Position numbers and translations under genes: made by a program. Positions 34,897 through 44,395 of a DNA stretch of 64,000 bases are shown here, in pieces. The notes beneath the pieces are model-generated. The model did no database searches, was not told the DNA's origin, and saw nothing but the letters and a program-made list of their open reading frames with translations. The DNA comes from Sporosarcina sp. ACRSM. GTDB taxonomy: Bacteria > Bacillota > Bacilli > Bacillales_A > Planococcaceae. The DNA is taken from assembly GCF_022346545.1 (NCBI RefSeq), contig NZ_JAKRNU010000005.1, forward strand, positions 186,001-250,000, given 5' to 3'. Positions within the stretch are counted from its first letter, which is position 1. Each line of letters opens with the position of its first letter.

Positions 34897-35016
34897 CACA
34901 TTTCCCTCCATATTACATTATCTTCTTAACGTTTAAATCGAAGAATCCTAAGCAGTCTACCCAACTATTCCGTTTTCATTCAGTTTTCATTTCACTTATT
35001 ATTTTCATAAACAGCA

Positions 35017-35050
35017 AAAAAGCTGATTGCATCTGGCAATCAGCTTGTTT
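35017..35050 (-). terminator. Terminator after the thioesterase gene
   Basis: AAGCTGATTGC/GCAATCAGCTT-type hairpin with T-run on the minus strand; closely similar to the one at 17527-17556. Confidence 0.8.
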
Positions 35051-35062
35051 TATGTTATGGGC

Positions 35063-35557
35063 TTATTCGTTCTGTGCAAATGTTGACGGCATGACAACAC
35101 CGACAACTTCCCCCATTGCACATAATGTTTCATCCGCAAAGACTTCGACGGTCACCTTCCATTTCTTCGGATGGATTTCCTCCACTTTTCCAACCGCTTT
35201 CAACAGCTTCCCTTGTGGTGTCGGTTTCAAATAATTCACATTTAAAGAAGCTGTAACAAATCGTGGAGGCGCTTCGCCGCTCCCCGGTTCAAAACCGTTT
35301 TTCCGATGCAACGCGAGCGCACACGAGCCTGTCCCATGACAGTCCACAAGCGAGGCTATCAATCCACCGTAGACGAATCCAGGAATCGCGATATGTTTGG
35401 GTGACGGCTCATAATACGTTACTGTTTCTTCTCCCAACCAGCCTGTCCGAAAACGATACCCCTCTTCATTTAATCGGCCACAGCCGAAACACCACGCAAA
35501 ATCGTCCGGATAATCATCTTGAATTGCATGTACCACTTCGTTCTTCATCTCCATCAT
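35063..35557 (-). CDS. PaaI-type hotdog-fold thioesterase
   Basis: This 164-residue protein has an N-terminal CFGCG motif (near residues 23-27) and the hotdog region GFVYGGLIASLVDCHGTGSCALAL near residues 60-83. FVTASLNVNYLKPTPQGKLL follows. The GG-x(6)-D pattern is that of acyl-CoA thioesterases of the 4HBT/PaaI group. Substrate unknown. Single gene between terminators. Confidence 0.83.
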   Translation of the reverse strand: MMEMKNEVVHAIQDDYPDDFAWCFGCGRLNEEGYRFRTGWLGEETVTYYEPSPKHIAIPGFVYGGLIASLVDCHGTGSCALALHRKNGFEPGSGEAPPRFVTASLNVNYLKPTPQGKLLKAVGKVEEIHPKKWKVTVEVFADETLCAMGEVVGVVMPSTFAQNE

Positions 35558-35780
35558 TCCCCCTTCGGACTTATTATAACATTCCGGCTAGTCATTCATC
35601 TTTCAAAATTTCTTGTAGAAACTTCTCTCGATGATCCAGGAAATACTTCGTGATCACGGAAACATCCCCTTAGGACAAATTTTTCTTGGGCGGCTCGCAT
35701 ATCTTAATATAGTCACATGCTGGAGACTCTACAGCTACGTTCGCGTATAATACAGAAACGAATTGCAGGAGGAATTGAAG

Positions 35781-36224
35781 ATGAAAATGAGAGCATTCCT
35801 ACTCATACTCATTATGGTGGGCGGCGCTTATGCCATGATCCAATCTTTCCATGACTACAAGGCAAAAGCGATGACAGAACTGCTCGATTCCCACTCTACG
35901 CCATTCACCTCTCTTATTTTTACAAAACCGGCTCCGGATGGTGTCACATCCGTATCATGGAACGTATCAAACGAAACAGAGATTGCGGACTTACTCGATT
36001 TTCTTCAAGATTATCACGTTCGAAAACTTCGACCTGAAGAAATCGGCAAAGATGACCGATTTGATCAATTTGTCATCAGTTTAAAGGACGAAAACGATAA
36101 TCTGATCAGCGTGGTTGTCAACAAGAATCTCATCATCCAAAACGGACATAACTATTATGAAATTGTTGACGGACCACTTGATGTCGACTGGCTAGTCAAA
36201 TTTTTCGTCGACAATCAACTTTAA
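35781..36224 (+). CDS. Membrane-anchored or secreted protein of unknown function
   Basis: This 147-residue protein begins with MKMRAFLLILIMVGGAYAMIQ, an uncleaved or cleavable signal/anchor. A mixed alpha/beta domain follows, with SVSWNVSNETEIADLLDFLQDYHVRKL and FDQFVISLKDENDNLISVVVN. ATG 35781 follows AGGAGG and is preferred over an in-frame start at 35763. I do not recognise the domain. Confidence 0.7.
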   Translation: MKMRAFLLILIMVGGAYAMIQSFHDYKAKAMTELLDSHSTPFTSLIFTKPAPDGVTSVSWNVSNETEIADLLDFLQDYHVRKLRPEEIGKDDRFDQFVISLKDENDNLISVVVNKNLIIQNGHNYYEIVDGPLDVDWLVKFFVDNQL

Positions 36225-36293
36225 TGCGATTTATAGATAGGGGTTTTTCCATATTCCGTGATGGCTAAAAGGATAAGAGGCTACTCTTGTCCT

Positions 36294-36665
36294 TTATCCA
36301 AATACTCGGTCTCCCGCTACGAGTAAAAAGATAATAAAAATGCTTAACACGCTGAGCGAATAGATTTCCATTGCCCATTTTCTCGCTTGGCGATTAAATC
36401 GCCATTCCATGAAAGCCCTAAACGAAGATAATACAATGAAAAAAGGGAACATGATCAATAATATATTCACATCGTCATATTTGAAAATAAGCGTAGTAGA
36501 AATGATCATATAACCTATAAAGAGAATGGTTACACCAATATTTTCAATCCGTTTTGGCCGTGGATCCATTTTTTCATGCTTTAGTACTTTCAATTTTCTT
36601 CTTAGTACATAATCCCCAATGATTAAGAGACATAAAATTACTCCAATAATAATAAAAACATTCAT
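36294..36665 (-). CDS. Small membrane protein, DUF4181-like
   Basis: This 123-residue protein has four hydrophobic segments (about residues 3-20, 43-62, 67-82 and 100-120). A basic loop RRKLKVLKHEKMDPRPKRIE follows the first. The arrangement, and the AFMEWRFNRQARKWAMEIYS segment, are like DUF4181 proteins of Bacillales. The assignment is moderate. Function unknown. Confidence 0.65.
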   Translation of the reverse strand: MNVFIIIGVILCLLIIGDYVLRRKLKVLKHEKMDPRPKRIENIGVTILFIGYMIISTTLIFKYDDVNILLIMFPFFIVLSSFRAFMEWRFNRQARKWAMEIYSLSVLSIFIIFLLVAGDRVFG

Positions 36666-36747
36666 TTCTCTTTGCCCCTTCCAAACAAACTGGTAAAATT
36701 TCGTATATACTTAATGATGAGTGTACCAGAAAAAGGAGTTTGACTGT

Positions 36748-37041
36748 ATGGATTTCAAAAATATGGATGAACAAATCATTCAAAAATACCAAGAAGATGA
36801 GCAATTGATGATCCGATTATTTGTCCAATGGTGTACCAATCATCAACTGGATCCGAAAGAGTTATATCAACGGGCCTATCCGGCTCAGCAAGAAAACGAA
36901 GCTATGCAGAAAATAATAGAAGAAACGGATGAGGAAGACAACATCCACATCGACCACGAAACGATGCTCGATGTCTTACAATTATTTGGCAATGAAGACC
37001 TCGCTTTCGTTGTAGCCGAAGAAATAGCACGGCTTCCATGA
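36748..37041 (+). CDS. Small acidic protein of unknown function
   Basis: This 97-residue soluble, acidic, helix-rich protein starts at ATG 36748 after AAAGGAG. It contains LMIRLFVQWCTNHQLDPKELYQRAYP and a C-terminal FGNEDLAFVVAEEIARLP. The second half resembles other Bacillales hypothetical proteins but I cannot name them. It lies 110 bases upstream of pepF and may be transcribed with it. Confidence 0.7.
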   Translation: MDFKNMDEQIIQKYQEDEQLMIRLFVQWCTNHQLDPKELYQRAYPAQQENEAMQKIIEETDEEDNIHIDHETMLDVLQLFGNEDLAFVVAEEIARLP

Positions 37042-37151
37042 TAGGACGCGTCTGAAAGTTGCCAAAAGATTGATTCATCTTTTTACTTTCATCCTACTCT
37101 ACTATATACTGGTATTAATTTGACATCCGTAATAAAAAGGGAGAGATCTAA

Positions 37152-38975
37152 TTGGTTAAAAGCTTGCCATTTCGTTCAGAAGTAAATAGTGAAGAAACAT
37201 GGAATTTGCAAGACCTCTTCAAAACCGAAGAAGCCTATAATAACGCCATGACGGAACTGGAAAAAGAAGTCGCGTCTTATACAGAACAATTCAAAGGTAA
37301 AATGACAGATGCTTCTGCTGTCATTGAGGGTTTGAAAGGCTATGCAAAGATTTCCGAAAAAATCGTTCCAGTTGCTACCTACGCTAGCCTTTCGGTAAGC
37401 ACGGACCAAACGAATGATGAAGCACAAATGCGTTCAAGCAAATTCGGATCGATTGCGGCACAAATCCAGAGTCAGCTAAGCTTCGTTAACAGCGAGCTTT
37501 TATCGTTGCCGACAGAAGTATTACAAGAAGCAATACAACAATCCGCAGACTTCCAAAACTTTTTAGAGAAGCTGATCCGCAAAAAAGATTATCAATTACA
37601 CCCTGAAGTCGAGAAAACATTAGCCGCTTACTCCTCTACTTTCAATGACCCTTACGGCTTGTACAATACGACAAAAATGGTCGATATGACTTTCGAAGAT
37701 TTCGAAGTTGCCGGAAAAAGCTATCCATTAAGCTATGTCACTTTCGAAGGTGACTGGGAATCCGAACCCAATACAGCGGTACGACGTGCAGCATTTGAAG
37801 CATTTTCCGCTAAACTGAAAGAGTACCAACATACAACAGCGAAAACATATGATATGCATTTGCAAATTGAAAAAACAACATCCGATTTACGCGGATACCC
37901 ATCGATTTTCGACTATTTGTTGTTCAATCAAGAAGTCGATCAATCGATGCATGACCGTCAAATCGATCTCATTATGAAAGAACTCGCACCCCATATGCGC
38001 AAATATGCGAAGCTTCTTCAAAAAGTGCATGGACTCGATAAAATGACATTCGCTGATTTAAAAATTCCGCTCGATCCAACTTATCAACCGAAAATTACAG
38101 TGGAAGAATCCAAGAAATACATCGATGAGGCCCTCGCGATCATGGGAAATGATTATATCCATATGATCGATCGTGCTTATAAAGAACGCTGGATCGACTT
38201 TGCACAAAACATCGGAAAATCGACAGGTGCATTCTGTTCGAGCCCCTACGGCAATCATCCGTATATCTTGATTTCCTGGACAGGCAGCATGGAAGATGTC
38301 TTCGTTTTAGCTCACGAATTGGGACATGCGGGCCACTTCTATAATGCGAACCGAGAGCAAAATGTGTTTAACGCACGTCCATCTCTTTATTTCATCGAAG
38401 CACCTTCTACGATGAATGAAATGTTGATGGCGAATCACTTACTCGCTAATTCAGAAGATCCTAAATTCAAACGATGGGTCATTTCATCCATCGTCGCGCG
38501 CACCTACTACCATAACTTTGTCACGCATTTGCTGGAAGCGGCTTATCAACGAAAAGTATATGAGCGCATCGATGAAGGTGGGAGCGTCAATGCCAACATA
38601 TTGAACAATCTGAAACGCGGAGTCCTCGAAGAATTCTGGGGTGAAGATGTTGACATCATCGATGGAGCTGAATTGACATGGATGCGTCAGCCGCACTATT
38701 ATATGGGCTTGTATCCTTACACTTACAGTGCCGGTTTGACCATTTCCACACAAGTATCCAAGCGGATCCTCGAAGAAGGTCAACCTGCTGTCGAGCAATG
38801 GTTGGACGTACTAAAAGCGGGCGGAACGAAATCTCCAGTCGATTTAGCCAAAATGGCAGGTGTCGATTTGACAACCGAGCAACCTTTGCGTGACACTATT
38901 GCCTATATCGGCGAATTGATTGATGAACTCATTACGTTAACAGAGGAAATTGAAGCGGCAAAAGTGAATGAATGA
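37152..38975 (+). CDS. pepF: Oligoendopeptidase F
   Basis: PepF is a cytosolic M3-family zinc peptidase cleaving short peptides. The 607-residue protein has the usual start SLPFRSEVNSEETWNLQDLF, an HELGH metal motif near residue 389, and a downstream EAPSTMNEML with the third ligand Glu. PYTYSAGLTIS lies near the end. TTG 37152 follows GGGAGAG. The length matches the family. Confidence 0.95.
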   Translation: MVKSLPFRSEVNSEETWNLQDLFKTEEAYNNAMTELEKEVASYTEQFKGKMTDASAVIEGLKGYAKISEKIVPVATYASLSVSTDQTNDEAQMRSSKFGSIAAQIQSQLSFVNSELLSLPTEVLQEAIQQSADFQNFLEKLIRKKDYQLHPEVEKTLAAYSSTFNDPYGLYNTTKMVDMTFEDFEVAGKSYPLSYVTFEGDWESEPNTAVRRAAFEAFSAKLKEYQHTTAKTYDMHLQIEKTTSDLRGYPSIFDYLLFNQEVDQSMHDRQIDLIMKELAPHMRKYAKLLQKVHGLDKMTFADLKIPLDPTYQPKITVEESKKYIDEALAIMGNDYIHMIDRAYKERWIDFAQNIGKSTGAFCSSPYGNHPYILISWTGSMEDVFVLAHELGHAGHFYNANREQNVFNARPSLYFIEAPSTMNEMLMANHLLANSEDPKFKRWVISSIVARTYYHNFVTHLLEAAYQRKVYERIDEGGSVNANILNNLKRGVLEEFWGEDVDIIDGAELTWMRQPHYYMGLYPYTYSAGLTISTQVSKRILEEGQPAVEQWLDVLKAGGTKSPVDLAKMAGVDLTTEQPLRDTIAYIGELIDELITLTEEIEAAKVNE

Positions 38976-38979
38976 CTAA

Positions 38980-39024
38980 AAACAAAGCATTTCCCACTTG
39001 ATTACCAGGGAAATGCTTCTCTTT
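38980..39024 (+). terminator. Terminator after pepF
   Basis: AAGCATTTCCC pairs with GGGAAATGCTT, followed by a T-rich tail. Confidence 0.8.
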
Positions 39025-39107
39025 TATCGTATTGCGAAACTTATTTGGCGATGTCCCGTATAGATATACATCGCTAATTATGTATTATTCAAGTGGAGGG
39101 TTTTTTC

Positions 39108-40115
39108 ATGCCATCTAAACTTTCAAATTTAATGGCCGGTCTCGGTTGTCTTACGCCGATTGTCGGTATCGTACTATTATGCTATTTTTTATTTCAAAGC
39201 TCAATCTCACTAGGTGTTATCTCCATCGTGCTTTCCTTCGTCATAACCATTCTCTTCATTGCCTTAGGTATCCGGATTGAAGAAAAACGCAAATTAAAAC
39301 AGTTGGATTACCTCCAAACTTTCCAACCTGATGTGGAGGACTTCCATAAACTAAAATCCTTTACCTCTTATGATTTATTGACCAAAATTGCAATCGATGA
39401 CCAGCATGGAAAGGTTTACTTTTGGGCAGCCGATTCTGATAAGGTTCAAAACATCACAAAAGCATATGTTGGAATGCCATACATAATCAAATCCTACAAT
39501 TATATTGATATTCTAGCGGTGAGGTTCACAGAGGATCAGCATCAGACCGCTACCGTTCAGAGGGATACTCACTTCACCCACTATTTGCTCAATAAATTAA
39601 GCAAGGACAAAGTAGAATCGAAAAATGCATCCGGGCCTCCTATCGATAAAATCAGCTCAATGGACCTTGAAATTATCTTGAACGACAACGTAAAACCAAG
39701 GCATCTAATCCGCTTCTATCATGAGCCAAATATCCGGATAAGAAAAGATTCTCCAGAATATCAAGGACACTACAGCAACCTTCAGCAATGGTTTACCAGG
39801 TTAGAAACCATCATCAATGAGACTGAAGAAAGTTTCGCCACTTCAAATGTCGAACAACCGCTTGAAATTATCGAACCAGCTAACCATAAAGATCTATCGC
39901 AAGAAGATCCTCCCAATGAAAAGACACAAATTATGATGGATGTCGACATGAAACAATATTCACTAGACTTAACTGAGGACCGTACAGAATTAAATCCTCA
40001 AAGTAGTCCAGACGACCCTATACCGATGCAAGCCCCGGAAAAGCCAACCTCCTATTTCGAGCAATTGATTGAAAAAAATAAAAAACAACTGCGTGGCGAC
40101 TATTCCGATGAATAG
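39108..40115 (+). CDS. Membrane protein of unknown function
   Basis: This 335-residue protein has two N-terminal helices (residues about 12-33 and 38-58), then a cytoplasmic region of 270 residues. The middle part (FTSYDLLTKIAIDDQHGKVYFWAADSD) looks like a PH-like or DUF4755-type domain. The tail is acidic and Pro-rich. ATG 39108 follows GGAGGG. I do not recognise the gene. Confidence 0.7.
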   Translation: MPSKLSNLMAGLGCLTPIVGIVLLCYFLFQSSISLGVISIVLSFVITILFIALGIRIEEKRKLKQLDYLQTFQPDVEDFHKLKSFTSYDLLTKIAIDDQHGKVYFWAADSDKVQNITKAYVGMPYIIKSYNYIDILAVRFTEDQHQTATVQRDTHFTHYLLNKLSKDKVESKNASGPPIDKISSMDLEIILNDNVKPRHLIRFYHEPNIRIRKDSPEYQGHYSNLQQWFTRLETIINETEESFATSNVEQPLEIIEPANHKDLSQEDPPNEKTQIMMDVDMKQYSLDLTEDRTELNPQSSPDDPIPMQAPEKPTSYFEQLIEKNKKQLRGDYSDE

Positions 40116-40127
40116 GTTGAAATAGAG

Positions 40128-40155
40128 AAAAGCCATCCGCTTAGATGGCTTTTTG
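40128..40155. terminator. Terminator shared by convergent genes
   Basis: AAAGCCATC and GATGGCTTTT form a stem between the membrane protein gene and metQ. Confidence 0.72.
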
Positions 40156-40190
40156 GCTATTCTTATTCAATCGACTGGTTGTTTGTCTAC

Positions 40191-41003
40191 TTATTGCATC
40201 CAAGCCGGTTTTCCGAACCCTTGGAAATCCGAGTCGATCACTTTTTCAAATTGCTCAGATTCAATCACTTCAATAATGTCTTTTGCAAATTGCTCGTCCT
40301 TATTTTCCGTTTTTACAGCAACCACATTACGGAATTGGTCCGGCATATCTTCCAAAACTAGCGCGTCCGTTAAATTCATACTTGCTGCGAGCGCAAAGTT
40401 ACCCGGTACTGCCGCCACGTCTGCACTTTCAACAGAGCGTGGAAGTTGTGCAGCCTCAATCGGTGTCACCACTAAATTTTTCGGGTTTTTCACGATATCT
40501 TTCTCAGATGCCTTCAATGGCTCAACGTTAGGATCGATTTCGACTAGACCGTTAGCTTCCAATACGATTAACGCTCTTGCCGCGTTGACCGGATCATTAG
40601 GAATCGTGACTGTTGATCCGTCCGCAATTTCGTCAATCGACTCAAATTTTTTCGAATAAATTCCTAGCGGTGCAGTCGGGACAACGATCAAACTCGATAA
40701 TTCCATGTTATTTTCTTTTGCAAAGTTTTCCAGGTAAACAGTATGTTGAAAAAGATTCGCATCAACATTCCCGTCATTTAATGCATTATTTGGCTGGATA
40801 TAATCACCGAACTCCGTCACTGTCACTTTGTAACCTTTTTCTTCAAGACCCGGAATGATCGCCTTTTTCAGCATATCGCTATATGGACCTGCTGTTGCTC
40901 CAAACGTCAATGTTTTATCGTCACCAGCCTTTTCTTTTCCGCCACATGCAGCTAAAGCCGCACCAACTACAAGGATCAGTACTGTCAATAATAATTTCTT
41001 CAT
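40191..41003 (-). CDS. metQ: MetQ, methionine-binding lipoprotein
   Basis: This 270-residue NlpA-family lipoprotein has signal peptide MKKLLLTVLILVVGAALAAC (lipid Cys20). The domain core TLTFGATAGPYSDMLKKAIIPGLEEKGY, FGDYIQPNNALNDGNVDANLFQH and IPNDPVNAARAL follows, all typical of MetQ. GGGGAG precedes the ATG. It is the last gene of the metNIQ operon, controlled by a SAM-I riboswitch. Confidence 0.95.
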   Translation of the reverse strand: MKKLLLTVLILVVGAALAACGGKEKAGDDKTLTFGATAGPYSDMLKKAIIPGLEEKGYKVTVTEFGDYIQPNNALNDGNVDANLFQHTVYLENFAKENNMELSSLIVVPTAPLGIYSKKFESIDEIADGSTVTIPNDPVNAARALIVLEANGLVEIDPNVEPLKASEKDIVKNPKNLVVTPIEAAQLPRSVESADVAAVPGNFALAASMNLTDALVLEDMPDQFRNVVAVKTENKDEQFAKDIIEVIESEQFEKVIDSDFQGFGKPAWMQ

Positions 41004-41020
41004 CTGTCATTCTCCCCTTC

Positions 41021-41692
41021 TTATCTCTTATCGACTGCTTTTGAAATTCGATCGCCCGCAAATTGAATAAGTTGCACGAGCACAATCAAAATGATAACTG
41101 TCACAACCATGATCGTCTTGTCATAGCGATAGTACCCAAATCGGATGGCCAAATCCCCGATTCCACCACCGCCGACAACTCCCGCCATTGCAGCATAAGC
41201 AACCAAGCTGATTGCCGTTAACGTCAAACCTTGAATAATGCTCGATTTCCCTTCTGGTAATAAAACATCCCTGATAATCATCCACGGACTGGCACCGATT
41301 GAAATTGCCGCTTCAATTACGCCTTTATCAATTTCCCGAAACGACGTCTCAACGATCCTTGCAAAAAAAGGAATGGCCGCTGCCGATAGGGATACACTGG
41401 CAGCTGTCGGTCCATATGCTGTACCTACTAATAGAGTCGCCAAAGGAATCAATAAAACAAGTAAAATGATAAACGGAATGGATCTCACCATATTGACGAT
41501 AAAACCGATAACCGATTTGATAACTGTATTTTCCAGAAACAATCCTTTGTCGGTCACAAACAATAAAATGCCTAGCGGAAGTCCAATGATGAGTGCAACA
41601 AGTAACGAAATCCCTACCATATAAAGTGTCTCGCCAAATGCTTTCGTCATATCCGGCAATAATTCGGCGATCCGTTGAACCTCAATTCCCAT
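41021..41692 (-). CDS. metI: MetI, methionine ABC permease
   Basis: This 223-residue permease has five hydrophobic helices and the EAA-like loop EAAISIGASPWMIIRDVLLPEGKSSIIQG near residues 131-159. It carries methionine across the membrane with MetN. GGAGGTG precedes the ATG at 41692, which lies inside the end of metN (11-base overlap). Confidence 0.94.
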   Translation of the reverse strand: MGIEVQRIAELLPDMTKAFGETLYMVGISLLVALIIGLPLGILLFVTDKGLFLENTVIKSVIGFIVNMVRSIPFIILLVLLIPLATLLVGTAYGPTAASVSLSAAAIPFFARIVETSFREIDKGVIEAAISIGASPWMIIRDVLLPEGKSSIIQGLTLTAISLVAYAAMAGVVGGGGIGDLAIRFGYYRYDKTIMVVTVIILIVLVQLIQFAGDRISKAVDKR

Positions 41693-42695
41693 TATTGATC
41701 ACCTCCACATGGACATGGCGGGTGGACATATAGGAAATGGCACGCTCGATATCCGGTTCTCGCCCTTGCAACTCCATTAAAAATGTTCCTAGCGGCATCT
41801 CTTGAATGTATTCAATCGAACCGTGCAAGAAATTCCCGTGGACATCAAACTGCTGAATGGTTTCTGATATGACGCTTTCTCCAGCCACATTTCCTTTAAA
41901 TAACAATTTCACTATGGTTCCTGTACATTGCGCCAATATCGTGTCCGGAACTTCAAAAGATACGACACTGCTAATGAACTCTTTCGTCAACTCTGCCACC
42001 GGATTCGAAAAGATATCATATACTTGCCCTTCCTCGATCACTTTTCCATCCTGCATAATGGCCATACGGTCGCAAATCTCTTTCACCACATGCATTTCAT
42101 GGGTGATTAAAACGATTGTAATAGCCAATTCCCGATTAATTTTCTTCAGTAACCGTAAGATGGACAATGTCGTTTTCGGATCCAATGCGGACGTCGCTTC
42201 ATCACAGAGCAAAACACTCGGATTGTTCGCAAGAGCACGCGCAATGGCGACCCGCTGCTTTTGACCACCACTCAATTGACCCGGATAAACGTCGCGCTTC
42301 TCCGACAATCCGACCATTTCAAGCAGTTCAGTCACCCGATCGTCGATTTGTTGTTTAGGCGTTTTAGCAGCCCGTAAAGCGAAGGCGATATTCTCATATA
42401 CAGTCTTTTGACTGATTAAATAAAAATGTTGAAAAATCATACCGATTTTCAATCTAGCCTGACGTAACTGTTTCCCTTTTAACTCCGTCAAATTGATGCC
42501 ATCTATAAGAATTGTACCTTCTGTCGGTTTCTCCAATAGGTTCAAACAACGAAGCAAAGAACTTTTCCCCGCTCCGGAATAACCGACTATACCGAAAATT
42601 TCTCCTTTTTCAATTTCAAGGGATACATTGTCAACCCCTTTTACAAGTCGATCTTTTGTTTGATAGACTTTCGAAACTTTTTGAATTTGAATCAT
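41682..42695 (-). CDS. metN: MetN, methionine ABC ATP-binding protein
   Basis: This 337-residue ATPase has Walker A GYSGAGKSS near residues 38-46, LSGGQKQR, and LLCDEATSALDP. The C-terminal NIL (ACT-like) domain of about 80 residues (VKLLFKGNVAGESVISETIQQFDV) is the regulatory methionine-sensing part typical of MetN. First gene of the operon, 100 bases after the riboswitch terminator. Confidence 0.95.
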   Translation of the reverse strand: MIQIQKVSKVYQTKDRLVKGVDNVSLEIEKGEIFGIVGYSGAGKSSLLRCLNLLEKPTEGTILIDGINLTELKGKQLRQARLKIGMIFQHFYLISQKTVYENIAFALRAAKTPKQQIDDRVTELLEMVGLSEKRDVYPGQLSGGQKQRVAIARALANNPSVLLCDEATSALDPKTTLSILRLLKKINRELAITIVLITHEMHVVKEICDRMAIMQDGKVIEEGQVYDIFSNPVAELTKEFISSVVSFEVPDTILAQCTGTIVKLLFKGNVAGESVISETIQQFDVHGNFLHGSIEYIQEMPLGTFLMELQGREPDIERAISYMSTRHVHVEVINNGN

Positions 42696-42796
42696 TAATT
42701 TCTCCTCTTTCTATACATTCTATAGAAAAGCGTCCGGAGTCTAGACACTCATATTTTTGAAAATCGTCTATTTTCCTTTCTGACCTCAATCAAATA

Positions 42797-42829
42797 AAAA
42801 GCGCCTCTTTCATCAATGAAAGAAGCACC
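42797..42829 (-). terminator. Expression-platform terminator of the SAM-I riboswitch
   Basis: GCGCCTCTTTCAT and ATGAAAGAAGCACC form a stem followed on the minus strand by TTTTTATTT. Confidence 0.88.
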
Positions 42830-42842
42830 GAAAAATTGTTTC

Positions 42843-42952
42843 AGCTTATCTTTCAGAATGAAAATCACTCTGTAGGAGTTGGCACCTTCCTTGTATAATA
42901 CAAGGGGTTGCTGGACGTCATCGGGCCTATCCCTCGGTCGCTCTTGATAAGT
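42843..42952 (-). promoter_or_regulatory. SAM-I riboswitch (S-box) of metNIQ
   Basis: On the minus strand the S-box blocks appear in order: CTTATCAAGAGCGACCGAGG, GATAGGCCC, GATGACGTCCAGCAACC, AAGGTGCCAACTCC, and the closing AGATAAG. SAM binding should favour the terminator at 42797-42829 and shut off methionine uptake. Confidence 0.96.
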
Positions 42953-43129
42953 TACAATATGAAGTTGTATTTGAGTATACATCATATAATAGTTTGTACA
43001 ATCGCAAAAGTCAACATGATTTTCATTTCAGTAAGAATTCGATGAATGTTGTCATTTCGACTTTGAACCTAGTATACTTACTTCATTACAAGCTCTATAT
43101 TCCATTAAGAATTGAAATGAGGTTTTTCC

Positions 43130-44296
43130 ATGACCATATCGAATCGTTTAAAAAGCTTACCTCCCCACTTTTTCTCCACACTCGTCAAAAATGTGGAATC
43201 AGCGCTCGCTGAAGGTCGGGACGTCATCAATCTAGGACGAGGGAACCCCGATCAACCGACTCCGCCTCATATTGTCGAAGCGTTACAAGCGGCCGTCGAG
43301 GATCCGGCAACACACGGTTACGCACCATTTGGTGGAACAGTTGAATTGAAGCGTGCTGTTGCAGATTTTTATAAACGTGAGTATGCCGTGGATATCGATC
43401 CCGATATGGAAGTCGCCATCCTATACGGCACGAAAACAGGATTGGTTGAATTGCCGCTTGCTATTATGAACGAAGGCGAATTGCTCTTGCTTCCTGATCC
43501 CGGTTATCCCGATTACTTATCCGGCGTCAGCTTGGCCAATATTCGTCATGAAACATTCCCATTGCTTGCCGAAAACGATTTCTTGCCTGATTACGGTAGT
43601 TTATCAGCTGAACAAAAAAAACAAGCCAAATTAATGTATTTGAACTACCCAAACAATCCAACGAGCGCAACAGCAACACTTCCATTCTTCGAAGAGACAG
43701 TCGCCCTTGCCAAAGAACATGACATTGCCATCATGCATGACTTCGCTTATGGCGGCATCGGATTTGACGGCAAAAAGCCGGTCAGTTTCTTACAAGCGGA
43801 AGGGGCGAAAGAAGTCGGGATTGAAATGTATACATTGTCTAAAACATATAATATGGCAGGCTGGCGTGTCGGTTTCGCGATTGGGAATGCAGGCATCATC
43901 GAAGCGATCAATTTATTGCAAGATCATTTATTCATCAATCAATTCCCGGCTGTTCAACGTGCTGCCATTACAGCCCTCTCCGGTGATCAAGAAAATGTAC
44001 GCGAACTGATTGCTCTATATGAAGGTCGTCGCAATGTCTTTATTGATGAATGTAGACGCATCGGTTGGGATGTCCAAGCACCCGCCGCTTCATTTTTCGC
44101 TTGGTTGCCTGTCCCGGCAGGTTATACGAGTGCATCGTTCACCCAATTATTATTGGATGAAGCCGATGTCGCGGTCGCACCTGGGAACGGTTTCGGTAAA
44201 TACGGCGAAGGATATGTCCGCGTCGGTCTACTGGATGAGGAGGAACGCTTAAGAGAAGCCGTAAGAAGAATTGAAAAGTTGAAGCTATTTTCATGA
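43130..44296 (+). CDS. PLP-dependent class I aminotransferase
   Basis: This fold-type I aminotransferase has 388 residues: LGRGNPDQPTPPHIV near residue 37, NYPNNPTSA near residue 170, and the PLP lysine in YTLSKTYNMAGWRVGFA near residue 237. An arginine needed for the substrate carboxylate lies near the end (YVRVGLLD). The closeness to metNIQ suggests methionine-related transamination (MtnE-like), but aspartate, alanine or DAP aminotransferases share these motifs. No S-box precedes it. Confidence 0.82.
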   Translation: MTISNRLKSLPPHFFSTLVKNVESALAEGRDVINLGRGNPDQPTPPHIVEALQAAVEDPATHGYAPFGGTVELKRAVADFYKREYAVDIDPDMEVAILYGTKTGLVELPLAIMNEGELLLLPDPGYPDYLSGVSLANIRHETFPLLAENDFLPDYGSLSAEQKKQAKLMYLNYPNNPTSATATLPFFEETVALAKEHDIAIMHDFAYGGIGFDGKKPVSFLQAEGAKEVGIEMYTLSKTYNMAGWRVGFAIGNAGIIEAINLLQDHLFINQFPAVQRAAITALSGDQENVRELIALYEGRRNVFIDECRRIGWDVQAPAASFFAWLPVPAGYTSASFTQLLLDEADVAVAPGNGFGKYGEGYVRVGLLDEEERLREAVRRIEKLKLFS

Positions 44297-44298
44297 AC

Positions 44299-44340
44299 AT
44301 CAAAATGATCCCAACAAGAAAAGGCGTTGGGATCGTTTTG
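44299..44340 (+). terminator. Terminator after the aminotransferase gene
   Basis: AAAATGATCCCAAC and GTTGGGATCGTTTT pair around a ten-base loop. Confidence 0.85.
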
Positions 44341-44395
44341 ATATACGACAGTTTCGCCAAGTTGAAGATTAGGAAACAAGCGACAAGTCTGCACT

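Noticed and set aside
34731..35234. Plus-strand ORF of 167 codons across the SRPBCC promoter and the thioesterase 3' end
   Set aside because: It has no ribosome site, is Ser/Phe-rich like a shadow frame, and overlaps a promoter and a well-supported gene.
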